27,205 bases of DNA, taken from NCBI GenBank assembly GCA_004557035.1, contig SFFB01000028.1, forward strand, positions 1-27,205, in the 5' to 3' direction. Positions within the stretch are counted from its first letter, which is position 1; each line of letters starts with the position of its first letter. The position numbers were made by a program, and so were the translations under genes. The notes beneath the pieces are model-generated. The model was not told the origin of the DNA, searched no databases, and worked only from the letters and a program-made list of their open reading frames with translations. Positions 1 through 6,547 of this stretch are shown in pieces. This stretch comes from Bacteroidales bacterium (lineage in GTDB: Bacteria; Bacteroidota; Bacteroidia; Bacteroidales; Bacteroidaceae).

Positions 1-1
1 T

Positions 2-880
2 GCCTACTACCGTAACGACGGCAAGACAATAGAAACGGCACAAAAAGAGTTGCTCTTCAGCCTCGGCAAGGCTTATGAGCTGTATGAATATCTCCTGCTG
101 CTTTTGGTGAAAGTGTATGAGCTGGCCGGGAAAAAAGAAGAGGCCCTGCGCCAGCGCGCTCAAAAAGGCGCCGCTGTGCTCGACGGCAGCGTAGAGGCCC
201 GACTGGCCGCCAACGCCATGCTCAAGCAACTGGCCGAAAACAAGGCCCTGCTGGCTTATCGCGAAAACAGGAAAGACTGGATTGAAGAAGAAGCTTTCGT
301 CAAACAACTCTTCACAACCTTCACCGAAAGCGACATCTTCAAGATGTATCTCGACAAGGAAGACTTCTCTTACGAAGCCGACCGCGAACTGGTGAGAAAA
401 CTCTACAAAACCTACATTTGCCATAACGAAGATTTTGACGACCTCATCGAAGAGCACAGCCTCTATTGGAACGACGACAAGTTTGTCGTAGACTCTTTCG
501 TGCTCAAGACCATCAAGCGCTTCACGGCCGAGTCCACTCCCGACCAGCCCCTGCTGCCCGACTACGCCTCCGACGAAGACCGGGAATTTGCCATCAGACT
601 CTTCCAGCAGTCCATCAGAAGCGAAGAAGAGACGCGCACCATCATCAGCGATGGCAGCAAAAACTGGGAGCTCAACCGTCTGGCCTTCATGGACCTCATC
701 ATCATGCAGATAGCCCTGACCGAGGTTATGACCTTCCCCAGCATCCCGGTGAGCGTCACCTTCAATGAATATCTCAACATCGCCAAGGTGTACAGCACGC
801 CCCGCTCGGCCGGCTATATCAACGGCATGCTCGACCACATGGTCAAATGGCTCCGCAAGCAAAACAAAATTCTGAAATAA
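2..880 (+). CDS. nusB: NusB transcription antitermination factor (5'-partial)
   Basis: NusB binds boxA RNA with S10/NusE and supports antitermination of rRNA operons in the cytoplasm. The frame is open at the left edge, so the first codons are missing; probably only about 15-20 residues, because the visible start (AYYRNDGKT) resembles the early part of Bacteroidetes NusB. These proteins have a long helical N-terminal extension before the canonical fold, and the visible part fits that. The C-terminal half carries the NusB core: an NRLAFMDLIIMQIALTE helix, then a VTFNEYLNIAKVYSTPRSAGYINGMLD stretch that matches the conserved NE..E.AK.Y....S..F.NG.LD pattern. It ends 27 bases before yajC in the same direction, so the two are probably co-transcribed. 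The leftmost internal start (TTG at 50) is not the true start, since coding continues upstream. Confidence 0.9.
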   Translation, partial: AYYRNDGKTIETAQKELLFSLGKAYELYEYLLLLLVKVYELAGKKEEALRQRAQKGAAVLDGSVEARLAANAMLKQLAENKALLAYRENRKDWIEEEAFVKQLFTTFTESDIFKMYLDKEDFSYEADRELVRKLYKTYICHNEDFDDLIEEHSLYWNDDKFVVDSFVLKTIKRFTAESTPDQPLLPDYASDEDREFAIRLFQQSIRSEEETRTIISDGSKNWELNRLAFMDLIIMQIALTEVMTFPSIPVSVTFNEYLNIAKVYSTPRSAGYINGMLDHMVKWLRKQNKILK

Positions 881-907
881 ACCCATCAAAAACAATTACA
901 CACAACA

Positions 908-1258
908 ATGATTAACCTTCTCTTCGCCTTCTTAGAAGGCCAGGCTAGCGAAAATGCAAAAAATGGCTCCAAAGGACAGGGCGACTTTATGATGACTATC
1001 ATTATGATGGTCGTTTTGTTCGCCATCGTATATTTCTTCATGATACGTCCGCAGAGCAAGAAACAGAAAGAAATCGCCAAGTTCCGCAACTCGCTTCAGG
1101 TGGGCCAGGACGTGGTGACCATTGGCGGTATCCACGGCGTGATTAAGAATATCAACGACGACGACCACACCGTGACCCTCGAAGTGGCCACCGGCACAAA
1201 AATGGTGTTTGAGAAGAGCGCCATCATGCCCAAAGGTCAGGCCGTAGGCCAAAGATAA
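908..1258 (+). CDS. yajC: YajC, Sec translocase accessory subunit
   Basis: A 116-residue protein with a short N-terminal segment, one strong membrane helix (about residues 28-46, MMTIIMMVVLFAIVYFFMI) and the YajC signature RPQSKKQKE directly after it. A small basic, beta-rich cytosolic domain follows (VVTIGGIHGVI, then TVTLEVATGTKMVFEKSAI). YajC associates with SecDF-YidC at the inner membrane, but no secD or secF is seen here. The spacing of 27 bases from nusB and 48 to the YbbR gene supports one transcript. The start at 908 is the first ATG and leaves a normal family length. Confidence 0.93.
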   Translation: MINLLFAFLEGQASENAKNGSKGQGDFMMTIIMMVVLFAIVYFFMIRPQSKKQKEIAKFRNSLQVGQDVVTIGGIHGVIKNINDDDHTVTLEVATGTKMVFEKSAIMPKGQAVGQR

Positions 1259-1306
1259 CATACGCCGCACAGCCACACGCCGCCACCGCCGCCCATCCGT
1301 AGTCTT

Positions 1307-2278
1307 ATGCGCTCACTCAAGTCAATAGCCCAGCAGATGAAGAAGATGTGGAACCGCCAGACGCTGGTGTTTCTCTTCTTCCTTGTTTTGTCGTCGGCTT
1401 TTTGGCTTTTGCAGACCTTCAACGAGGTCTATGAGCAAGAGATTGAGGTGGAGATAGAGGTGAAAGACGTGCCGCAAGGCGTGGTGCTGACCAACGAAGT
1501 GCCCGGTAGCATCAAAGCCGTGGTGAGAGACCGTGGCGTGGTGTTGCTGGGCTATAAATATGGTGAAAAACAGCCCCGGCTGGTCGTCGACGCCACGGGC
1601 TTCACACGCTCTGAAGGCCGCTTCAGACTGGCCGGCAGCGAACTGGTGCGGGCCGTAAGACAGCAGTTGTCGGCCTCGACCGAGATTGTCAGCCTTCGCC
1701 CCGACACGCTCAACATCTACTATAACCGCGGCCGCCACAAGACGGTGCCCGTCAAGATTGCTTCAGCGCCCACGCCGGCCAACGGCTTCATGCTCTCATC
1801 GGTAAAGGTGTCGCCAGCAGAAGTGACCGTCTACGGGCCTTCGGCCTATCTCGACACCCTGCACGCCATCTTCGTCTCAGCCTCTGACGTGCGCAACGTC
1901 AACGCCGCCACCGAGATGAAACTGAAAACGCTCAACCCCTATTTTGGCAAGACCGAGCCGGCCGAGGTGAAACTCTCTGTCGAGGCCGAGCGCCTTGTGG
2001 AGAAACGCGTCAGCGTGCCCGTCACGAGCGTGAACTGCCCCGAAGGCGTTTCGCTGCGCACCTTCCCAACGGCCGTAGAGCTGGTGGTGTTGGTGGGTAT
2101 GAGCCGCTATGCCAAAATCAGTGCCGACGATTTCACGATTGAGGCCGACTATCTGCAAGTGGCCGACGGCCAGTTGGCAGAGTGTCCGCTGAGGGTGAGC
2201 CGGCAACCTGCCGACGCGCAGCACGTTCGCCTGACGGTGGACCACGCGGAATATGTCATCGAAAAAGCCAAGCCCTGA
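1307..2278 (+). CDS. YbbR-domain protein, membrane-anchored
   Basis: A 323-residue protein with one membrane helix near the N terminus (about residues 21-37, LVFLFFLVLSSAFWLLQ) and a long extracytoplasmic beta-rich part. That part has repeated YbbR-like units, recognisable by phrases such as VKDVPQGVVLTNEVPGSIKAVV and VKVSPAEVTVYGPSAYLDTL. In Firmicutes YbbR (CdaR) regulates a diadenylate cyclase. No cyclase gene is visible next to this one, so the same role cannot be assumed. The stop codon lies 4 bases before the coaE start, which indicates tight coupling. The nusB-yajC-ybbR-coaE order fits a conserved Bacteroidetes housekeeping cluster. Confidence 0.82.
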   Translation: MRSLKSIAQQMKKMWNRQTLVFLFFLVLSSAFWLLQTFNEVYEQEIEVEIEVKDVPQGVVLTNEVPGSIKAVVRDRGVVLLGYKYGEKQPRLVVDATGFTRSEGRFRLAGSELVRAVRQQLSASTEIVSLRPDTLNIYYNRGRHKTVPVKIASAPTPANGFMLSSVKVSPAEVTVYGPSAYLDTLHAIFVSASDVRNVNAATEMKLKTLNPYFGKTEPAEVKLSVEAERLVEKRVSVPVTSVNCPEGVSLRTFPTAVELVVLVGMSRYAKISADDFTIEADYLQVADGQLAECPLRVSRQPADAQHVRLTVDHAEYVIEKAKP

Positions 2279-2282
2279 CACT

Positions 2283-2897
2283 ATGACTCAGTCGCAACGG
2301 CCCCACCGCCTTGCCGTCACCGGCGGCATAGGGAGCGGCAAAAGCCATATCTGCCGGATGCTGGCAGACCAAGGTCTGCCGATTTTTTATTGCGACGACG
2401 AAGCCAAGCGGCTCATTCGCCACGACGCCGAAATACGCCGCCGGCTCACGGCCCTTATCGGTCCGGACGTCTACGACCAAGACGGGCGTTTGGTGAAGCC
2501 TGTTCTGGCCGCCTGGATTTGTGGGTCGAAAGCCCAAGCCGCACAAGTCGACGCCATTGTCCATCCCCGCGTGGCCGAGGTGTTCAACGCATGGGTGGCA
2601 GCCCATAGCGAATCGGCCGTAGTCGTAATGGAGTGTGCACTGCTCTACGAGTCGGGCTTTGACCGTCTGGTCGACGAAGTCGTGGCCGTGGCGGTGCCCG
2701 AAGACCTCCGCTTGCAGCGCGTCATCGACCGCGACGGTGTCACGCCTGAAAAAGCCAGGGCCTGGATGGCGCTACAGATGCCGGAGACTGAAAAGCTCCG
2801 CCGAGCCGACTATGTGGTTCGCAACGACGCCGACGCCCATTTGCAGGCCGACCTCGCCCTGCTTTACAAGAAACTATCCCTTACACAACAAGCCTAA
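2283..2897 (+). CDS. coaE: Dephospho-CoA kinase
   Basis: Catalyses the last step of CoA synthesis, ATP-dependent phosphorylation of the 3'-OH of dephospho-CoA, in the cytosol. A P-loop lies at the N terminus (GGIGSGKS, about residues 14-21), followed by the CoaE elements YCDDEAKRL, IVHPRV, ECALLYESGF (the ..PLL.E.G pattern) and VIDRDGVTPEKARAWMALQMP (the R....A..R...Q pattern). Length of 204 residues is normal for the family. An in-frame ATG at 2253 would overlap the previous gene by 26 bases; I chose 2283 because MTQSQRPHRLAVTGG gives a normal N terminus 4 bases after the upstream stop. The next gene begins 14 bases downstream. Confidence 0.93.
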   Translation: MTQSQRPHRLAVTGGIGSGKSHICRMLADQGLPIFYCDDEAKRLIRHDAEIRRRLTALIGPDVYDQDGRLVKPVLAAWICGSKAQAAQVDAIVHPRVAEVFNAWVAAHSESAVVVMECALLYESGFDRLVDEVVAVAVPEDLRLQRVIDRDGVTPEKARAWMALQMPETEKLRRADYVVRNDADAHLQADLALLYKKLSLTQQA

Positions 2898-2911
2898 TAA
2901 TAACAAAGAAT

Positions 2912-3343
2912 ATGAAAGACCAAGTGTTAGCCATTTCGGGCAAGCCCGGACTCTTCCGCCTCGTAGGCCAAGGCCACGGCATGCTTATTGTTGAAACCAT
3001 CGACGAACAGAAAAAACGCCTCACTGCCGGTGCCCGCGACCGCGTCACCTCACTCAACGACGTGTCAATGTACACCGACGACGAAGACAAACCCTTGATG
3101 GAAGTGTTTGAAAGCATCCGCCAGAAATATGAAGGCAAAACCGTAGACCTCGACCTGAAAAAAGCCACTGCCGCCCAGTTGGCCGACTTCCTGGCCGGCG
3201 TGTTGCCCGACTACGACCGCGAACGCGTCTACAACAACGACATCAAGAAGCTCATCCAATGGTATAACATTCTCATTCAAAACGGCTACACGGAGTTTGT
3301 AGACCCCGAGGCCGAAGAGACTGCCGAAACCGCCGAAGCCTGA
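2912..3343 (+). CDS. DUF5606-like conserved Bacteroidetes protein
   Basis: A 143-residue cytosolic protein of unknown function. The N terminus (VLAISGKPGLFRLVGQGHGMLIVE) and the segment RVTSLNDVSMYTDDED match what I recall of the DUF5606 family, which is typical of Bacteroidetes. The C-terminal part is helical (KKLIQWYNILIQNGY) and ends in an acidic, Glu/Ala-rich tail (residues about 128-143). There is no signal peptide or membrane segment. It lies 14 bases after coaE and is probably in the same operon. The family assignment is from memory of the pattern; the function is unknown. Confidence 0.75.
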   Translation: MKDQVLAISGKPGLFRLVGQGHGMLIVETIDEQKKRLTAGARDRVTSLNDVSMYTDDEDKPLMEVFESIRQKYEGKTVDLDLKKATAAQLADFLAGVLPDYDRERVYNNDIKKLIQWYNILIQNGYTEFVDPEAEETAETAEA

Positions 3344-3366
3344 ACCGCCCGCGAGAAGCGAGACGA

Positions 3367-3389
3367 AGCGTAGGGCCATTGGCTACGCT
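3367..3389 (+). other. Intergenic hairpin between two operon genes
   Basis: A 7-bp inverted repeat (AGCGTAG / CTACGCT) with a 9-base loop lies in the 78-base gap after the DUF5606-like gene. No T-run follows, so it is more likely an mRNA processing or stability structure than a terminator. Confidence 0.35.
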
Positions 3390-3421
3390 CTTGCCACTCC
3401 CCATAAACTTTCTATAAAAAT

Positions 3422-3985
3422 ATGTGGACTGAAAACGTCATCCTGGCCGACGCCGACTATCTCGACCGCGTCGCCTTCGAACTCATCGTCAACTTTGAGC
3501 GTATGCTGGGACGGCGCGTGCCGCCGGCCGACCTCTGCCATATGGCCGACTGTCTGGCCCTCGATGGCGGTCTTCGCCCCGGCGACAACGAGACCACCTT
3601 CGTGTTGCTCCACGACAAGGGCAAAAAGGCACTGGCCAACTTCAAGCCCGCTGACTATGAGACCGAACTCACAGCCCAAGCCTTTCGCGACAACCTCGGC
3701 GAGTTTGTCCTCCAGGCGTTTCCGGTGGAAGACATCGTGAGCAAGGAAGCCTTTTTCATCCAATCTTTGGAGCAGGCCCTGACGGCCAAGGAGGTGAAAC
3801 GCCTCATGGTCATCCCCGACGAGAGCTACCGCGGCGCCGTGGCCAAAACGATGGCGGCCGTCGGCGACAAGACCCAGACGCTCTTCTCTATGCTCGAGCC
3901 GCTGCCCGGCCTGAGACACCCACAAGAGCTCTTGGGCTACGCCATGATGAGTGCCCTGGGCATACGCTCTGAAGAATTGGGCTGA
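3422..3985 (+). CDS. DUF6621-like conserved Bacteroidetes protein
   Basis: A 187-residue cytosolic protein without membrane segments. Recognisable phrases are ILADADYLDRVAFELIVNFERMLGRR at the N terminus, LALDGGLRPGD, and VKRLMVIPDE near residue 133; together they match my memory of the Bacteroidetes DUF6621 family. The function is unknown. It follows the DUF5606-like gene by 78 bases and precedes the Mrp gene by 64 bases. A short near-direct repeat (ACGCTCTGAAGA, near 3963 and again near 3984) spans its stop codon. Confidence 0.65.
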   Translation: MWTENVILADADYLDRVAFELIVNFERMLGRRVPPADLCHMADCLALDGGLRPGDNETTFVLLHDKGKKALANFKPADYETELTAQAFRDNLGEFVLQAFPVEDIVSKEAFFIQSLEQALTAKEVKRLMVIPDESYRGAVAKTMAAVGDKTQTLFSMLEPLPGLRHPQELLGYAMMSALGIRSEELG

Positions 3986-4049
3986 CGCTCTGAAGAGCCG
4001 GACATACGTGGCCGGAGCCATCCCGCATATTTTCTGTCAAACTACAACT

Positions 4050-5147
4050 ATGCAATTATATCCCAAACTGATTGCCGACGCCTTGGCCACCGTGCGCTAT
4101 CCCGGCAACGGCAAGAACCTGATAGAGGCCGGCATGGTCGAAGACGACCTGCGCATCGACGGCATGGACGTGAGCTTTTCGTTGATATTCGAAAAATCCA
4201 CCGACCCTTTCATGAAGTCCGTCATCCGTGCAGCCGAGACGGCTATCCACACTTACGTCGACGCCGGCGTGAGGGTGAGCATCGGTGTGAAAACCCTTCA
4301 GGCCGCCCGGCCTGAGCCCGGCAAGATGTTGCCGCAGGTGAAAAACGTCATTGCCGTGAGCAGTGGCAAGGGTGGCGTAGGCAAAAGCACAGTGGCCGCC
4401 AACCTGGCCGTGGCACTGGCCCGACAGGGCTACCGCGTAGGCCTACTCGACGCCGACATCTTCGGTCCGTCGCAGCCCAAAATGTTTCACCTTGAAGCCG
4501 AAAACATTTTTGCCGAAATGAAAGACGGCCGGCAAGTGCTGATACCGGCAGAGAAATACGGCGTCCGCTTGTTGTCGATAGGCTTCTTCGTCAACCCCTC
4601 CACTGCCACCTTGTGGCGCGGCGGCATGGCCTCGAACGCCCTCAAGCAACTCGTGGCCGACGCCGACTGGGGCGAACTCGACTATTTCATCCTTGACACG
4701 CCGCCGGGCACCAGCGACATCCACCTCACTCTCTTGCAAAACCTCGCCATCACGGGCGCCGTCGTCGTGTCGACGCCTCAGGAAGTGGCCTTGGCCGATG
4801 CGCGCAAGGGCATTGATATGTATCGCAACGAGAAGGTGGCCGTGCCCATTTTGGGCTTGATTGAAAACATGGCGTGGTTCACGCCGGCCGAACTGCCCGA
4901 AAACCGCTATTACATCTTCGGCCGTGGCGGCGTGGAGCGTCTGGCCGCCGAAACCGGTGTGCCCGTCCTGGCCCAAATTCCCATAGTCCAGAGCATCTGC
5001 GAAAGCGGCGACGAAGGCGAACCTGCAGCCTTGGGCGAAGGTCCCGTGGCAGAGGCCTTCGACCGTTTGGCCAAAGCCGTGGTCGAAGCCACCGAGCGAC
5101 GTAACCGCGAACAACCGCCCACGACCATCGTGGAAATGAACAAATAA
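4050..5147 (+). CDS. Mrp/ApbC-family P-loop ATPase (Fe-S carrier type)
   Basis: A 365-residue Mrp/NBP35-type ATPase, a family that carries or assembles iron-sulfur clusters. An N-terminal MIP18/DUF59-like domain (about residues 1-90) precedes the deviant Walker A GKGGVGKST (106-114), then LLDADIFGPSQPKMF, the switch LDTPPGTSDIHLTLLQ, and ENMAWFTPAELPENRYYIFG. The family often has a CxxC metal-binding pair after the ENM motif; none is present here. The frame is open further upstream (ATG at 3951), but that would overlap the previous gene; 4050 gives the expected N terminus MQLYPKLIADAL. It is probably the last gene of the nusB operon. Confidence 0.88.
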   Translation: MQLYPKLIADALATVRYPGNGKNLIEAGMVEDDLRIDGMDVSFSLIFEKSTDPFMKSVIRAAETAIHTYVDAGVRVSIGVKTLQAARPEPGKMLPQVKNVIAVSSGKGGVGKSTVAANLAVALARQGYRVGLLDADIFGPSQPKMFHLEAENIFAEMKDGRQVLIPAEKYGVRLLSIGFFVNPSTATLWRGGMASNALKQLVADADWGELDYFILDTPPGTSDIHLTLLQNLAITGAVVVSTPQEVALADARKGIDMYRNEKVAVPILGLIENMAWFTPAELPENRYYIFGRGGVERLAAETGVPVLAQIPIVQSICESGDEGEPAALGEGPVAEAFDRLAKAVVEATERRNREQPPTTIVEMNK

Positions 5148-5169
5148 ATCTTCAACCGCAAAACAACGC

Positions 5170-5206
5170 ACGGCCCGACAGGACACGAAGTCTTGCCGGG
5201 CCGTGT
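5170..5206. terminator. Shared convergent hairpin after the Mrp gene and tlpA-like gene
   Basis: A long stem (CACGGCCCG / CGGGCCGTG, one mismatch, then six more inner pairs, loop ACGAA) sits between two convergent genes. The only T-rich tract is on the minus-strand side (GTTGTTTT after the stem), so it is a better terminator for the minus-strand lipoprotein gene but can serve both. Confidence 0.6.
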
Positions 5207-5230
5207 GGCGTGTGTGGGTGGCGGACCGTT

Positions 5231-5809
5231 TTATTTGGTCAAGGCCACCTCAATGTTGTTTTGGATGATGTCGTTGCCGGGATAGCCGCCCTCGTCGAGG
5301 TTGCTGTAGGCCGTCGAACCGTCTTTGTTGAGCAAGAGATAGCAAGGGATGCCTGGGATGCCCAACTGGTTGCAGAGGTCGCCCCATTGCTGTTTGGTCA
5401 GACGGTAGTGGTCGCCGGCAATGCCCGGTATCATACTCTGCCAAGTGTTGAGCGGAGACGTTTCGCCCGTCACATAGACAAATTCGCAGCCCTTCTTCAT
5501 CAATTCGGGCTTGATGGCGTCAATCTCGACCATAGCCCTGCGGCAAGGACCGCACCAAGTGGCCCAGAAGTCAATCAAGACGACTTTACCTTTATAGTTG
5601 GCCGTGATGGCGGGCAAGATGTCGGCACCTTTGATGTTGGCGTCGATTGTTTTGACTTGATAGGCGATGGAGTCGGCCTGTGCGGCACTCTCGGTCTCGA
5701 CGACCTCAGGCGTCTGGACCTTCTCTTCGCTCTCGTTGGCGGCTTTGCCGTTGCAGCTCATGCTCCCGAAGGCCAGCATGGCGCAGAAGATAAACAAATT
5801 CTTTTTCAT
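5231..5809 (-). CDS. TlpA-like thioredoxin-fold lipoprotein
   Basis: A 192-residue exported thiol-disulfide oxidoreductase-like protein. The N terminus is a lipoprotein signal peptide with a lipobox-like GSMSC, so Cys19 would be lipidated. A low-complexity, acidic linker (about residues 20-48) leads to a thioredoxin fold with the catalytic pair in FWATWCGPCRR (Cys86 and Cys89), as in TlpA/ResA reductases. The cis-Pro region is GIPGIPCYLLLNKDG. It is shorter than the multi-domain TlpA proteins of polysaccharide-degrading Bacteroidetes. Transcribed alone from a strong promoter at 5850-5881. Substrate unknown; a general periplasmic disulfide reductase is likely. Confidence 0.88.
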   Translation of the reverse strand: MKKNLFIFCAMLAFGSMSCNGKAANESEEKVQTPEVVETESAAQADSIAYQVKTIDANIKGADILPAITANYKGKVVLIDFWATWCGPCRRAMVEIDAIKPELMKKGCEFVYVTGETSPLNTWQSMIPGIAGDHYRLTKQQWGDLCNQLGIPGIPCYLLLNKDGSTAYSNLDEGGYPGNDIIQNNIEVALTK

Positions 5810-5849
5810 TAGGTGTGTCGATTTTTGCGTTTTGTCATTTATCGAAAGG

Positions 5850-5881
5850 CAAAACTACTGATAATTGCTTGGTTAAGCAAA
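5850..5881 (-). promoter_or_regulatory. Bacteroidetes-type promoter of the TlpA-like gene
   Basis: On the minus strand, TTTG (5878-5881) and TAGTTTTG (5850-5857, full TAnnTTTG match) are separated by 20 bases. Transcription would start near 5843, leaving a short leader before the start at 5809. Confidence 0.7.
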
Positions 5882-6144
5882 TTTTGTCGTGTCAAAAGAC
5901 GAGAGGGCCCTGCTCGGGGTGTCTTTTGAGGAGTCTATTTGTCGGCGCATATCCCCAATAGCACTTCTCAAACTAATATCAGATAAACTTTATTCAGAAT
6001 AAGAGGCCAATCTCTGTAGTCTTCCATCATATCATTCCCAAAATCTGTCAATATTGCCACTTTTTGGTAATGCAAAGATGATAAGTAATGCTCAATTTGT
6101 CCGATAAAAAACGACTAAGAAAAGATACATCAAAAAAACTTTTG

Positions 6145-6333
6145 TTAAATTTGCCACATCCCATCTTTGGGCGACTGCTCAAAAACAGCAGAAGCGGCAG
6201 GGGTGGGTGCACATATAGATAAGGCGTTTACTTGACGCTTTGGTTCTGACACTTTCAAAGTCTCGCAAACTTGAATACCAACAGAGATCAAAGCAACGGT
6301 AGATGTCCTCGGGATATGTATGTTAGCCCTCAT
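6145..6333 (-). CDS. Possible small protein, unrecognised
   Basis: An open frame of 62 codons from ATG at 6333 (alternative ATG at 6357, which adds 8 residues). The product starts MRANIHIPRTS, contains VGIQVCETLKVSEPKRQV and ends SPKDGMWQI. It has no signal peptide or membrane helix. The reasons to list it are that it is the only open frame in a long gap, and that part of its sequence (the CETLKVSEP region) recurs as an inverted copy at 6404-6438. It may instead be a repeat element read through by chance. I do not recognise a family with confidence. Confidence 0.25.
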   Translation of the reverse strand: MRANIHIPRTSTVALISVGIQVCETLKVSEPKRQVNALSICAPTPAASAVFEQSPKDGMWQI

Positions 6334-6438
6334 TGCATCCATTCGTTTCAAATGCACTGAGTGGTTTGATGCATATCGGCGTGGGCTTCTGCGTTGCTCG
6401 TTCCTGTTGGTAGGGCAATGCGAGACGCCTGAAAGTGT
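6249..6438. repeat. Imperfect inverted repeat upstream of the two-TM gene
   Basis: Three blocks occur in the same order on opposite strands: CTGTTGGTA, TGCGAGAC and TGAAAGTGT. On the minus strand they are at 6276-6284, 6260-6267 and 6249-6257; on the plus strand at 6404-6412, 6419-6426 and 6430-6438. Spacers are 8 and 2 bases in one copy, 6 and 3 in the other. The arms lie about 120 bases apart. Confidence 0.6.
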
Positions 6439-6477
6439 GGGACGAGCGACAGTTCAGCAACCCGCGCTTTTTTTGTA

Positions 6478-6507
6478 TTTGTGCTATCCCTCTTCTCTTA
6501 TTGTTTG
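6478..6507 (+). promoter_or_regulatory. Weak candidate promoter of the two-TM protein gene
   Basis: TTTG at 6478-6481 and a TA-N3-TTTG element at 6499-6507, 17 bases apart. The -7 element has one extra base compared with TAnnTTTG, but the distance between the two TTTG blocks (22) is near normal. A start near 6514 would leave about 35 bases before ATG 6548. Confidence 0.35.
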
Positions 6508-6547
6508 CCGGAACGGGTTGGCGGCAAGTAGCCAAACGAGTGTAAAG

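Larger units (their letters stand above)
5882..6547. other. Long intergenic region with inverted repeat
   Basis: About 665 bases without a confident gene. From the left: an AT-rich part to about 6150; a TAAATTTG element at 6147-6154 (+) without a matching -33 TTTG; a small minus-strand open frame at 6145-6333; and an imperfect inverted repeat (6249-6284 and 6404-6438). A weak promoter lies at 6478-6507 just before the two-TM protein gene. An open frame that continues the downstream gene back to 6320 lies over the right repeat arm; I do not think it is translated. Confidence 0.6.

Noticed and set aside
4443..5186. Minus-strand open frame across the Mrp gene
   Set aside because: Antisense shadow; runs through the terminator hairpin.
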